From assembly GCF_001747085.1 (NCBI RefSeq), contig NZ_MDJD01000007.1, positions 186,001 through 250,000 on the forward strand: DNA of 64,000 nt, given 5' to 3'. This stretch comes from Flavivirga aquatica (lineage in GTDB: Bacteria > Bacteroidota > Bacteroidia > Flavobacteriales > Flavobacteriaceae). The notes below the pieces were generated by a model, which saw nothing but the letters and a program-made list of their open reading frames with translations, made no database searches and had not been told where the DNA came from. The stretch's first letter is position 1. Every line of letters starts with the position of its first letter. Made by a program: the position numbers and the translations under genes. Shown piece by piece: positions 25,001 through 34,163 of this stretch.

Positions 25001-25622
25001 CTTCTTTATTTTAATATTCCAATTTAATTCGGTTTCGAAACCAGGAATTATCATGCTTGCTATCTTCTTAAGTTTAATAGGTGTATTTGGTGGTATTGTT
25101 GCAACTGGTAGCTCATTTGTTATCATGATGACTATGATGGGCATTATTTCACTTGCTGGAATTGTGGTAAACAATGGTGTAGTACTTTTAGATTACACAC
25201 AACTTTTAATAGATAGAAAAAAGGTTAAACAAGATTTAGATGATAAAGAATATTTACAAACTAACGACTTAATTGAGGCTATAGTAAAAGGAGGAAAAGC
25301 TCGTTTACGTCCTGTACTACTAACAGCAATTACTACTATTTTAGGATTAATTCCATTAGCAACGGGTTTAAATATTAACTTCTTTACTTTGTTTAGTGAG
25401 TTTAATCCACATATTTATATGGGAGGAGATAATGTAATTTTCTGGGGACCTCTTGCTTGGACTGTTATTTACGGTCTTTTTATAGCAACATTCTTAACCT
25501 TAATTGTAGTCCCTATATTATTTTATTTAGTAACTAAATTAAAAATGAAAATATGGAAACCTACAGTTAAAGAGGAGTTAACAACTCAAGAAGTTTTTGA
25601 ATTAACACCTAATAAACAATAA
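22098..25622 (+). CDS. RND-family efflux pump, inner-membrane permease, 1174 aa
   Basis: AcrB/MexB-like proton-driven exporter: an N-terminal helix (TMYVLITLILFLGTGAYFSMPRENFPEI), large periplasmic loops, and membrane clusters with the relay-type segment GLIMGLGMLVDNGIVVVENVYR (written here across residues ~405-427). The second half repeats this (GIISLAGIVVNNGVVLLDYTQ). Length ~1170 exceeds typical AcrB (~1050) because of extra sequence around residues 510-590, including two additional hydrophobic stretches, a form common in Bacteroidota. It is the last gene of the TetR-TolC-MFP-RND operon, closed by the terminator at 25692. Drug versus metal versus lipid specificity cannot be told. Confidence 0.94.
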   Translation: MTKDKKKKKVNKEFGLSSWAINNKTTMYVLITLILFLGTGAYFSMPRENFPEIKETKIYISSVYPGNTAEDIEKLITDPIEDKLKTVSNVVEITSTSQEDYSIVIVEFDESITVEAAKQKVKDEVDSETSSEDWPTFNGAKVEPNVFDLSMSEEIPILNINISGDYPVDKLKEYGEYLEDEIESLQEIKQVDIRGAQDKEVEVAVDIYKMMAAQVSFDDIINTISRENMTMAAGNLITSGQRRTIRILGEIEDPKELESFVVKSEHNNPIYLKDVAKVTFKDEDKTTYAREFGHPVVMLDVKKRAGKNMVAAAEQIDIIVKNAIENVFPPDLKVTVANDQSSKTIGQVDDLVNNIIFGIILVVTVLMFFLGFKNALFVGFAIPMSMFMSLMILDYLGYTMNTMILFGLIMGLGMLVDNGIVVVENVYRLMSEEGMNRIEAAKKGIGEIAFPIIISTATTVAAFIPLGLWPGVMGQFMIYFPITLSVVLGSSLFVAIFFNSVMVSQFMTTEDKDMPLKQIIKISAIVGSIGLLILIAGGAYRGLGTLMIVTVILLWMYRLFLRGWANGFQNKILPKWERFYEKMLRAALGGKKPILITVGTVILLFVAFMGFGASVGSQRTKVEFFPDNTPNQIIVYIEYPEGTDIKKTNIITKDIEQRVYKIINDQAYIHGDFNFLTESAVSQVGEGAGNPQTDGGSAAEMPHRGKITATMREYKFRDGADSNVLLKKVQENLKDIYPGVAISVEKDAVGPPAGYPINVELEGDDYSELIATAEKMRDFVNSKNIQGIDELKIDVNKSKPSMQVIVDRKKAGELGVTSGQVGQQLRNAIFGAKAGIYKEDGEDYDIYVRFNEENRYNTSAIFNQKITFRDMASGQIKEVPVSTIAKQNNNSGFSAIKHKDVKRVVTLYSALAPGFTDAGAIVSQIQNEMQSFTEKPNSVEIDYTGQIEEQNKQMAFLMGAFFTGLGLIFFILIFQFNSVSKPGIIMLAIFLSLIGVFGGIVATGSSFVIMMTMMGIISLAGIVVNNGVVLLDYTQLLIDRKKVKQDLDDKEYLQTNDLIEAIVKGGKARLRPVLLTAITTILGLIPLATGLNINFFTLFSEFNPHIYMGGDNVIFWGPLAWTVIYGLFIATFLTLIVVPILFYLVTKLKMKIWKPTVKEELTTQEVFELTPNKQ

Positions 25623-25691
25623 TACAGCTTGAAATACAGTTGTAATATGTGAGTCCTTTTATCATCCCTAAAAAGGATTAATTAATAGCAG

Positions 25692-25727
25692 AAAAGTCGC
25701 AATTTAAAATTGCGACTTTTCATTTTT
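25692..25727 (+). terminator. Intrinsic terminator of the RND operon
   Basis: AAAAGTCGCAATTT (25692-25705) and AAATTGCGACTTTT (25707-25720) form a near-loopless 14-bp stem followed by CATTTTT. The A run on the left may also serve the minus-strand gene ending at 25791. Confidence 0.85.
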
Positions 25728-25790
25728 ATAATCAATAAGACTTGTCAACTATGCTTGTTATTACTTTAATATGATTTACATATAACGTTT

Positions 25791-26063
25791 TTATAATTCA
25801 CCATCAATATTATGAATTATATCATATTCATTTTGTAATTCCCAAACTAATTTAATAACATTTTTTTGTTCTTCATTTGGTTCTCTATTCCAAGAAACGG
25901 CAAGTTTTCCTTTATGATCATGCAAAGAAATAATTTCTGGAATCTTTTGTTCACTTAAGTCTCCGACCTGAAATTTATATATTCTAGAAACTTTTTCTAA
26001 TCTCGCGATTCTAAAAGGTTCATTTTGTCCGCCTCCACTAGAAGATGTTAAAGATATATTCAT
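25791..26063 (-). CDS. Hypothetical protein, 90 aa
   Basis: A small soluble protein starting MNISLTSSSGGGQNEPFRIARLEKV, with a Gly/Ser-rich start and mixed alpha/beta character (LHDHKGKLAVSWNREPNEEQKNVIKLVWELQNEYDIIHN). No signal peptide, metal site or recognised domain. It lies ~95 bases downstream of the first TonB-dependent receptor on the same strand and may be co-transcribed. I do not recognise the family. Confidence 0.6.
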   Translation of the reverse strand: MNISLTSSSGGGQNEPFRIARLEKVSRIYKFQVGDLSEQKIPEIISLHDHKGKLAVSWNREPNEEQKNVIKLVWELQNEYDIIHNIDGEL

Positions 26064-26158
26064 AATTTATTGGTTTTTATTTATTACAAAAATTCTTAAA
26101 ACTTTGATTTTAGCTATTATACTCTACACAAATGCTTCTCTACAAATAAATAACAACA

Positions 26159-29032
26159 TTACTTCAACTTAAAACTTAATCTAGCAAAAAGGAAACGCCC
26201 TCCAATACCAAACTGCTGTGCTCGTCTTGACCAATCAAAACGTCCGCTACTTCTATTAGTTCCTCCATCTGCTAAAACTTGAGCAGCTCTATCTGGATAA
26301 ATATCAAACAAATTATTAGCTCCTACAGTTAATGTTAAACTTTCCGAAGCTTTATAACCAAAAGACAGGTCTGTTACTAACTTGGTTCCAAATACCTGTT
26401 GTCTATCTACATTCGTAGTAGCCTCGGTAACTTCTCCAAAATAAACATTTCGTAAAAACACATTAAACTTATCTACTGTTAAGTTATTAGTTAAATTTAA
26501 TTTTGTTCTTGGTACTGCTTCCTCTAAATAAACTCTACTATCTTCTGGAAAATACGTTCCTACTAAACCAGCGTCTTCCAAAACTTGAGATGCATTTATA
26601 CGTCCTACTTGTTTTGTTTTGGATAATGTTCCAGACAAATCAGATTTTAACCTCATGTTTGTACCTATGTTAGCTTTATGCGTAATAACAATATCTACCC
26701 CTTTAGACTCAGTATCGATTGCATTGGCAAAAAATGATGCTGCAGATGCATTAGCTTGAGCCAATTCGGCAGCAATTGCATCCCCTCCAAACTGTCCTGT
26801 ATATACAACACGATCGTCAATACCCACAAAATAACCATCGACAGTAATAGTCATATTAGCATCTGGTAGTTTTGCCGTTAAACCTAAACTAATACTTTGA
26901 GACGTTTCTTCTTTCAATTCTGGAATACCTAATATTTCTGCTACCCTACTATCGTTTGCAAAAGTTCCTACTTCTACTGGGTTTCCATTTTGATCGAATA
27001 TAGTTGATGTTGAATTAAAATTTAACTGATGTAAAGATGGTGCTCTAAATCCTGTATTTAAAGCCGCTCTTATATTCAGGTTCTCACCTGCCTTTAATAG
27101 GGTTGCTAATTTAAAGTTAATTGTCGATCCAAAATCTGAATAGTTCTCAAAACGTGTTGCGAAACTCGCTAAAAAAGTTTCAGAAAAATCAGCCTCTAAA
27201 TCAAAATATCCTGCAATACTACTACGCCCTCTAGAAAGCTCATTATTAGGACTAAATCCTGGGAACACTTGCGATCCTCCCGGTCTTGAAGCTCCAAAAA
27301 AGTCTTGAGCTGCTTCTTGAGTAGCTAATGTTATAACTTGCCCCTCTGCTGTGTATCTTGAATACGACGCTTCTTCTCCAGCTTCAATCTCATAGTTTTC
27401 TAATCTATATTCTGCACCAAATGCCACGTTTAATCCTTTTAAAATATCGTCGTAAAACTGACTAACATCTAAATTAACTGTATTTTGCATGAAGTTAAAC
27501 CCACCCGCATCGAACGTTGTTGGAGACGCTTTTTGAAAAGATGCATTAAAGGTATTACCTATAGTATATAAAAAAGCATTTCTTCCCCAAGTATTACTCA
27601 AATCTACATTCCAATTATTTATTTTACCTTTTATACCAACAGCAAATGATTTATCGGTAATTGTAGAATTAATTTCTGGTAAAAACCCATTAATATAAGC
27701 TGGCGTATACGTTCTACTTTGATTTGGTAATCTATAAAAACCAGCAGAGTTTCCTTTTCTAGAACTTGTTCCTGCAAACGAATATAATTCGGTACCATTA
27801 TCATCTAATGGCAACGATAAATTAGCAAAAAAACGTCCGCCACGCACTTCAGACTGACCAACACGCATATTAAAATCGCTTCTAACTAAACCTCTAGCTG
27901 CCAATTCTGCGTCTGTATTGTCGCCAGATAAAATGGTTTGTAATTCTGGTTTTGTAAAACTACTCCCAGTAGGAATAATACCTGCTTGACCTGCATAAAA
28001 ATTAACATCGTCAACATTTTCATCTAGCAACTGGGTTAGATCGTAATCATCATTATTTGCAAATCGTTCAACAGTATTATAAAGGTTAAAAACATTGCCT
28101 TCCCATTCTTTCATTCTACCATAATCTTCTCTAAAATCAAAATCTCCGGTAAAATTAATGAATCCACCATTAGTCCCTATTGGCAAACCATAATTCGCAC
28201 TAATATTTACGGTTTCGCCATCTACACCTCCTGTTTGGTCATTGGCGTTTTTAGTAAAATTTGCTCCCGTAGTAACATTTAAAGTAAGCTCGTTAACATT
28301 TGTATTTAAAACAATATTAATAACACCTGCAATAGCATCAGACCCATATTGTGCCGCTGCTCCATCTCGCAAAACCTCTAATCTTTTAATAGCTCCAGAT
28401 GGTATAGCATTTAAATCTGTACCAACACTACCTCTACCAAAAGTACCATTAACATTAACTAACGATGAGTTATGCCTTCTTTTTCCATTAATTAAAACAA
28501 GTACTTGATCTGGCCCCAAACCTCTTAAAGAAGCTGGATCAATATGATCTGTACCATCTGAAATGGTTTGTGTATTGGAAGTAAATGAAGGTGCTACAAA
28601 ATTTAAAATTTGATTTAAATTTACTTGTGGTCCTTGTGCTGTTAATTCTGTAATATCTATAACATCTACTGGTACTGGAGTGTCTACAGCTACTCTACTA
28701 GGGTTTCTTGAACCTATAAGTACTACTTCTGATAGTGAAACACCAGATTGCATAGTAACATTTAATGTTGTTCCAGAAACTCGAATTTCTTGAGTTTCGT
28801 AGCCAACATAAGAGAAAACCAGAATATTTCCATTACTGGCTGTTATGGAATAATTTCCATCAAAATCTGTAGTTGTTCCTTGTGTAGTTCCTTTAAGAAC
28901 AACAGAAACCCCTGGTAATGGTTGAGATGTATCATCTACAACATTTCCAGAGACCTCTTGAGCCATCATAAAATCTGACGCTCCTATAAACATCAAAAAC
29001 ATAATTAACTTAATAGGTAATAGTTTACTCAT
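26159..29032 (-). CDS. TonB-dependent receptor with carboxypeptidase-regulatory-like N-domain, 957 aa
   Basis: Outer-membrane active transporter. Signal peptide [21 protein letters not shown], then a CarboxypepD_reg-like domain ([22 protein letters not shown]...[11 protein letters not shown]), a plug domain ([19 protein letters not shown]..., [30 protein letters not shown]) and a 22-strand-type barrel ending in [12 protein letters not shown]. No SusD-like gene is adjacent, so it does not belong to a classic polysaccharide locus. The next gene upstream (29337-31958) is a close paralogue sharing signal peptide, N-domain, plug and 5' leader, so this is a tandem duplicate. Substrate unknown. Confidence 0.93.
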   Translation of the reverse strand: MSKLLPIKLIMFLMFIGASDFMMAQEVSGNVVDDTSQPLPGVSVVLKGTTQGTTTDFDGNYSITASNGNILVFSYVGYETQEIRVSGTTLNVTMQSGVSLSEVVLIGSRNPSRVAVDTPVPVDVIDITELTAQGPQVNLNQILNFVAPSFTSNTQTISDGTDHIDPASLRGLGPDQVLVLINGKRRHNSSLVNVNGTFGRGSVGTDLNAIPSGAIKRLEVLRDGAAAQYGSDAIAGVINIVLNTNVNELTLNVTTGANFTKNANDQTGGVDGETVNISANYGLPIGTNGGFINFTGDFDFREDYGRMKEWEGNVFNLYNTVERFANNDDYDLTQLLDENVDDVNFYAGQAGIIPTGSSFTKPELQTILSGDNTDAELAARGLVRSDFNMRVGQSEVRGGRFFANLSLPLDDNGTELYSFAGTSSRKGNSAGFYRLPNQSRTYTPAYINGFLPEINSTITDKSFAVGIKGKINNWNVDLSNTWGRNAFLYTIGNTFNASFQKASPTTFDAGGFNFMQNTVNLDVSQFYDDILKGLNVAFGAEYRLENYEIEAGEEASYSRYTAEGQVITLATQEAAQDFFGASRPGGSQVFPGFSPNNELSRGRSSIAGYFDLEADFSETFLASFATRFENYSDFGSTINFKLATLLKAGENLNIRAALNTGFRAPSLHQLNFNSTSTIFDQNGNPVEVGTFANDSRVAEILGIPELKEETSQSISLGLTAKLPDANMTITVDGYFVGIDDRVVYTGQFGGDAIAAELAQANASAASFFANAIDTESKGVDIVITHKANIGTNMRLKSDLSGTLSKTKQVGRINASQVLEDAGLVGTYFPEDSRVYLEEAVPRTKLNLTNNLTVDKFNVFLRNVYFGEVTEATTNVDRQQVFGTKLVTDLSFGYKASESLTLTVGANNLFDIYPDRAAQVLADGGTNRSSGRFDWSRRAQQFGIGGRFLFARLSFKLK

Positions 29033-29278
29033 AATAAAAGTGTTTTGAATTAGTTATAAGCTAATATATATAAATTAAACCAGTTTTTTCGTACAAAAAA
29101 ATACATATATTTATGTTCACAGTATATTCTTAATAAGAAACCAGATTAAAACACACACATTTAACAACTTAATATACAAAAACTTAAGCATTATAAAATG
29201 CTTGTTTTCTTATATTCTACCTCAAAAACAGGATATAACCATTTTTATTTTTTTAACTCTTGAAAGATCAAAAAAAAA
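29033..29278 (-). other. Leader/spacer between the two TonB receptors
   Basis: ~250 AT-rich bases of the 304-base gap between the receptor genes. The first ~75 bases before the start codon (TCATAATAAAAG on the plus strand, then GAATTA, then AAGCTAATATATATAAATTA) closely match the region in front of the paralogue at 31959-32035, so leader and promoter were duplicated with the gene. No ORF seen. Confidence 0.6.
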
Positions 29279-29301
29279 TCGCCTAAAATATTTTTAGGCG
29301 A
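29279..29301 (-). terminator. Intrinsic terminator of the upstream TonB receptor
   Basis: TCGCCTAAAA (29279-29288) pairs with TTTTAGGCGA (29292-29301); on the minus strand it is followed by a run of nine T's, 36 bases after the stop of the receptor at 29337. The two receptors therefore appear to be separate transcripts. Confidence 0.85.
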
Positions 29302-29336
29302 CTCTCTTATTTTATTTTAAAATAACGCTTTTATTC

Positions 29337-31958
29337 TTAAAACTTAAAAGTAACTCCTCCATTAATGGTAGTACCATTAAATCCAAACTGATTTACCTCC
29401 CAAGGGTACCTAAAACGACCTCCTAAATCTGTTACAACATCACCTCTTGTTTCAATCTCATCTGGATAAACATCTAAAAGATTACTGGCTGATACTGTAG
29501 CCGAAAATTTATCACAAAACTTATAATTAACTACTAAATCTGTAATCACTTTTCCAGAAAAAGTTTGATCATTAGCTGGCGTTGTTGCATGTTGCCAAGT
29601 TACCTCTCCAAAATAAGTATTATTTAATATAAAGTTCCACTTACTTATATTATAATCTAGCCCTAATAAAACTTTAGATTTTGGTCTAGATGAAATAATT
29701 CTAGATTGTTCTTTTCTATTAAAAATATCATAACCATTTGCAGCTAGTAAAGAAGGAGTACCTATTTGCCCTTCAATTTTAGTTTCATTAAAATTTGCTG
29801 CTAAAGTTGCTCCTAACTTACCCTCTCCTAACTCAATATTTCTATAATTCATAACTAAATCTACACCAGAAGTATTTGTGTTTACAGCATTTACAAAGAA
29901 TTTTAAACTCGTAATGGAATTATCTATTAATACTTGCTCTACTGGATTTGTAGTTCCAGTGTCTCCATCAAAACCAATTTCTCCTGTAAATAAAACACGA
30001 TCATCTACTTTTACATTGTAGAAATCTAACGAGACTGAAAAATTACTATCAAATTTATATGTAATTCCTGCCGAAATATTTTTAGACGTTTCTGCTGTTA
30101 ATTGTGGCACACCCAAACCTTCTCTAATTACTGGATCTACATTATTAAAAGTCCCTTGGTTCGAAATTGTTCCTCCAGATACTAAAGTTTGAATATTACT
30201 CAAATATATTTGATGTAATGAAGGTGCTCTAAATCCTGTACTATAAGATCCTCTAATAGCGCCTTTATCTCCTAAAGAATATCTTGCATTAACTTTCCAA
30301 GAAGTATTATCTCCAAAATCACTAAAATCCTCATACCTAACAGCTCCACCTATAAGTAATTCTTCAATTAGCTCCCATTCTAAATCTGCATAAACCCCAT
30401 AATTATCTCTGGTTGCTTTAACTTCGTTACTAGGTTGCAATCCTGGAAACGATTGAACACCTCCCATAATATAAGATGCTGGCTCTCCTGCTTTAGCCGT
30501 AAATCGTTCTCCTCTAACCTCGGCTCCAAATGCGATATTTACTTGGCCTAAATTTCTAGAAAAATCTAAATTAGCTAATGTACTGCTAAATGTATATGCA
30601 CCAACATCAAAAGAAGTAGGGCTATTGGCTCCAAGCGCAGGGTTAATGCTGTTATTTACTTCATAATCTACAGCATTTCTTCCATAAGTTCCACTTAAAT
30701 CAACATCAAAATCAAAAAGCTTCCATTTTGCACCAGCAGTCATATTATTATCTCTAACATCTGTTTCAAACGTAGGCTGAAAACCTTGATATTCTGTACC
30801 TGCTTCGTGCAATAAATTAAATGGATCTTGTACCCAATAAGGTGTTCTATATAATGCAAAACTTTTACCTTTTCTATAAGTAAGTCCTCCAAAGGCGTAA
30901 AACTCACCTTCACATTTTTTAAAAGGAATACCTGCATTAAAAAACACATCCAGTTTTTTTAGTTCAGGTTGTCCAATGTTCATTCCTAAATCTGGATTCT
31001 CAGCTAACCAATCCCCAAAAACGGGATCATCTGCTAATACTCCAAACAACTGATCTTCTCCAGGAGTACCAGCTCTATTTGTTTTTTCTTGCTCATAATA
31101 CCCTGCTGTAAAGTTTAAATAACCACCGCTGTCTCCTGTTAAAGCCGTATTTAAATCTACTCCAAAATTAAATCCATCGCCTTCTGTAGTAACACCAGTT
31201 TTTGCATTTACTGTGGTATATTCTACACCTTTTTTTAATACCATGTTTATTACTCCCGCTATAGCATCAGATCCATATTGTGCAGATGCACCGTCTCTAA
31301 GAACTTCTATTCTTTCTATAGCTGCTGAGGGTATACTTTTTAAATCTACACCAACTTCTCCTTTACCTGGAGTATCGTTAATATAAACCAAAGCACTTTG
31401 GTTTTTTCTTTTTCCATTAACTAACACCAAAGTTCTACTAGGTCCTAAACCTCTTAAATCTGCAGGATCAAAATGTGCAGTTGCATCTGAAACGGTTTGA
31501 TTTGTTGAATTAAAAGAAGGTACTTTATAGGTTAACATTTTATCAACCGTTGGTTGCCCTGTGTTTGTAAGCTCTTCTAGTCCTATATTATCAATTGGAA
31601 CAGGAGAATCTAATATGGATCTTGGTTTAGATCTATTTCCAACAAGCACTACAGCATCTAAAGCAACTCCAGGTTGCAATGTTACATCTAAAATCCCACC
31701 TGTAACAGTTGCTTCTTGACTTTCGTAACCTACATAAGAAAAAATTAAAACATCGCCATTGTTTGCTGTTATGGAATATTTTCCATCAAAATCTGTTGTG
31801 GTTCCGCTAGAAGTTCCCTTAATTACAATTGAAACTCCAGGTAAGGGTTGAGATGTATCATCTACAACTATTCCTTTAACCTCTTGAGCAATAATAAAAT
31901 TTGATGCTCCTATAAACATCAAAAACATGATTAATTTAATAGGTAATAGTTTACTCAT
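29337..31958 (-). CDS. TonB-dependent receptor, paralogue of the adjacent receptor, 873 aa
   Basis: Same architecture as its neighbour: signal peptide beginning [19 protein letters not shown], CarboxypepD_reg-like domain ([22 protein letters not shown]), plug (DLRGLGPSRTLVLVNGKRK..., [24 protein letters not shown]) and a barrel ending GTTINGGVTFKF. N-domain and plug are highly similar between the two proteins, whereas the barrel loops differ in length and sequence (873 versus 957 residues), as expected if the copies have diverged in substrate. Ligand unknown; no SusD partner. Confidence 0.93.
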   Translation of the reverse strand: MSKLLPIKLIMFLMFIGASNFIIAQEVKGIVVDDTSQPLPGVSIVIKGTSSGTTTDFDGKYSITANNGDVLIFSYVGYESQEATVTGGILDVTLQPGVALDAVVLVGNRSKPRSILDSPVPIDNIGLEELTNTGQPTVDKMLTYKVPSFNSTNQTVSDATAHFDPADLRGLGPSRTLVLVNGKRKNQSALVYINDTPGKGEVGVDLKSIPSAAIERIEVLRDGASAQYGSDAIAGVINMVLKKGVEYTTVNAKTGVTTEGDGFNFGVDLNTALTGDSGGYLNFTAGYYEQEKTNRAGTPGEDQLFGVLADDPVFGDWLAENPDLGMNIGQPELKKLDVFFNAGIPFKKCEGEFYAFGGLTYRKGKSFALYRTPYWVQDPFNLLHEAGTEYQGFQPTFETDVRDNNMTAGAKWKLFDFDVDLSGTYGRNAVDYEVNNSINPALGANSPTSFDVGAYTFSSTLANLDFSRNLGQVNIAFGAEVRGERFTAKAGEPASYIMGGVQSFPGLQPSNEVKATRDNYGVYADLEWELIEELLIGGAVRYEDFSDFGDNTSWKVNARYSLGDKGAIRGSYSTGFRAPSLHQIYLSNIQTLVSGGTISNQGTFNNVDPVIREGLGVPQLTAETSKNISAGITYKFDSNFSVSLDFYNVKVDDRVLFTGEIGFDGDTGTTNPVEQVLIDNSITSLKFFVNAVNTNTSGVDLVMNYRNIELGEGKLGATLAANFNETKIEGQIGTPSLLAANGYDIFNRKEQSRIISSRPKSKVLLGLDYNISKWNFILNNTYFGEVTWQHATTPANDQTFSGKVITDLVVNYKFCDKFSATVSASNLLDVYPDEIETRGDVVTDLGGRFRYPWEVNQFGFNGTTINGGVTFKF

Positions 31959-32304
31959 AATAAAAGTTTTTTGAATTATTCGAAGCTAATATATATAAAT
32001 TATATAGTCTTTTTCATACGGAAAAATAAAATACCAAATCTACGATTTATACTTTTACGAATAAAACAGTTAAAATCCTATATGTATTTACTAATATAAT
32101 CAAAAAAAAATAAATATTATTTAAACATGTTTTGTTTACATATCTAAGCTTAGAATTAGAAAAACATAGCATTAAACAAATGTATTTTCTCTTAATTAGA
32201 GCCTTTTTTAACCATCGTTTGAGCTTAGTCTATTTCTAAAGTATTAGGTTATTTCAAATGAAATAAAAAATATATTAAAAAATTTAAACTCAATAGTATT
32301 TACT
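31959..32304. other. Divergent intergenic region, TonB receptor / aspS
   Basis: About 350 very AT-rich bases between divergent genes. It holds the conserved receptor leader near 31959-32035 and ends at the aspS promoter. No ORF, convincing hairpin or Crp/Fnr-like site was seen in the rest. Confidence 0.6.
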
Positions 32305-32312
32305 TAAATTTG
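32305..32312 (+). promoter_or_regulatory. aspS -7 promoter element
   Basis: TAAATTTG is an exact TAnnTTTG match 18 bases before the ATG at 32331. It overlaps the in-frame TTG at 32310, which therefore cannot be the start and fixes the ATG as the likely initiation codon. Confidence 0.6.
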
Positions 32313-32330
32313 CACTTCAATTTTACGAAC

Positions 32331-34085
32331 ATGTACAGAAGTCATAATTGTGGCCAATTAAGAGCTACACATATTAATACAGAAGTAACTCTATCAGGTT
32401 GGGTTCAAAAATCAAGAGATAAAGGTTTTATAGTTTGGGTAGATTTGCGTGACCGTTACGGCATCACTCAATTAGTCTTTGATGAAGAACGTACCTCTAA
32501 AACCTTAATTGAACAAGCACAAAACCTAGGAAGGGAATTTGTTATTCAAGTTAAAGGAATGGTTATTGAACGTGCATCAAAAAACCCTAATATTCCAACA
32601 GGAGATATTGAGATACTAGTTTCGGAATTAAACATTTTAAACGAAGCTTTACTTCCTCCTTTTACTATTGAAGATAAAACAGATGGTGGTGAAGATATTA
32701 GAATGAAATATCGTTACCTCGATATTCGTCGTAACCCCGTAAAAGAGAGTTTAATTTTTAGGCATAAAGTAACTCAAGAAGTTAGAAACTATTTATCTAA
32801 AGATGGTTTCATTGAGGTTGAAACCCCTTATTTAATAAAATCTACACCAGAAGGTGCTCGTGATTTTGTAGTGCCCTCAAGAATGAATGAAGGTCAATTT
32901 TATGCTCTTCCGCAATCACCTCAAACCTTTAAGCAGTTACTAATGGTAGGTGGTATGGATAAATACTTTCAAATTGTAAAGTGTTTTAGAGATGAAGATT
33001 TACGTGCCGATAGACAACCAGAATTCACACAAATTGATTGTGAAATGGCGTTTATTGAGCAAGAAGATATTTTAAATGCATTTGAAGGTTTAACACGTCA
33101 TTTACTTAAAGAAGTTAATGGAGTTGAGGTTGAAAAATTTCCAAGAATGCTTTATGATGATGCCATGCGTTTATACGGAAACGATAAACCAGACATTCGT
33201 TTTGGAATGGCCTTTGGCGAATTAAACGATGTAGCACAACATAAAGACTTTAGTGTTTTTAATAATGCAGAGTTAGTAGTTGGTATTGCTGTTCCTGGTG
33301 GAAATAGTTATACTAGAAAAGAAATTGATAAATTAATTAGCTGGGTAAAACGTCCGCAAGTTGGCGCTTTAGGTATGGTCTATACGCGTTGTAATGACGA
33401 TGGCACTTACAAATCGTCTGTAGATAAGTTTTACGATCAAGGTGATTTAGCAAAATGGGCAGAAGTTACAGGCGCTAAACCGGGAGACTTAATATGTGTT
33501 CTTTCTGGCGATAAAAATAAAGTCCGTGCGCAATTAAGTGCTTTACGTATGGAATTAGCAGAGCGTTTAGGTTTGCGTAAGCCTAATGAATTTGCTCCGC
33601 TTTGGGTTATGGATTTTCCATTATTAGAATGGGATGAAGATACCGAACGTTACCACGCTATGCACCATCCATTTACATCTCCAAAACCTGGACAGTTAGA
33701 ATTACTAAAAACAAATCCAGGCGATGTTAAAGCGAATGCTTACGATTTAGTATTAAATGGAAACGAAATTGGTGGTGGATCGATAAGAATTCATGATAAA
33801 GAAACACAATCTTTAATGTTTGACTATTTAGGGTTTACTCCTGAAGAAGCAAAAGAACAGTTTGGTTTTTTAATGGATGCTTTCCAATATGGCGCACCTC
33901 CTCATGGTGGTTTAGCTTTTGGATTGGATAGATTGGTTGCTATTTTAGGCGGACAAGAAACCATTAGAGATTTTATTGCTTTTCCAAAAAACAACTCTGG
34001 ACGTGACGTTATGATTGACGCCCCTGCTCCTATTGATGATGATCAACTAACAGAATTAAGTTTAAAACTTAATTTAAAATCATAA
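32331..34085 (+). CDS. aspS: Aspartyl-tRNA synthetase, bacterial type, 584 aa
   Basis: Charges tRNA-Asp. The N-terminal OB anticodon-binding domain ([31 protein letters not shown]) is followed by class II motif 2 ([18 protein letters not shown]), the bacterial GAD insertion and motif 3 ([14 protein letters not shown]). The length of ~584 fits the bacterial discriminating form. The start at 32331 (MYRSHN) is preferred over the frame's upstream TTG because the -7 promoter box overlaps the latter. Followed by a strong terminator at 34091. Confidence 0.97.
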   Translation: MYRSHNCGQLRATHINTEVTLSGWVQKSRDKGFIVWVDLRDRYGITQLVFDEERTSKTLIEQAQNLGREFVIQVKGMVIERASKNPNIPTGDIEILVSELNILNEALLPPFTIEDKTDGGEDIRMKYRYLDIRRNPVKESLIFRHKVTQEVRNYLSKDGFIEVETPYLIKSTPEGARDFVVPSRMNEGQFYALPQSPQTFKQLLMVGGMDKYFQIVKCFRDEDLRADRQPEFTQIDCEMAFIEQEDILNAFEGLTRHLLKEVNGVEVEKFPRMLYDDAMRLYGNDKPDIRFGMAFGELNDVAQHKDFSVFNNAELVVGIAVPGGNSYTRKEIDKLISWVKRPQVGALGMVYTRCNDDGTYKSSVDKFYDQGDLAKWAEVTGAKPGDLICVLSGDKNKVRAQLSALRMELAERLGLRKPNEFAPLWVMDFPLLEWDEDTERYHAMHHPFTSPKPGQLELLKTNPGDVKANAYDLVLNGNEIGGGSIRIHDKETQSLMFDYLGFTPEEAKEQFGFLMDAFQYGAPPHGGLAFGLDRLVAILGGQETIRDFIAFPKNNSGRDVMIDAPAPIDDDQLTELSLKLNLKS

Positions 34086-34090
34086 AATTA

Positions 34091-34117
34091 AATCCTGCTT
34101 TTAGCAGGATTTTTTTG
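34091..34117 (+). terminator. Intrinsic terminator of aspS
   Basis: AATCCTGC (34091-34098) and GCAGGATT (34104-34111) with a TTTTA loop and a run of T's. Confidence 0.9.
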
Positions 34118-34163
34118 TATTTATTGTAATTACCCCGTTTAAACTTTTTATCTTTAATTAAAA

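Noticed and set aside
26159-31958. Polysaccharide utilisation locus around the two TonB receptors
   Set aside because: No SusD-like, glycoside hydrolase or sulfatase gene is present.
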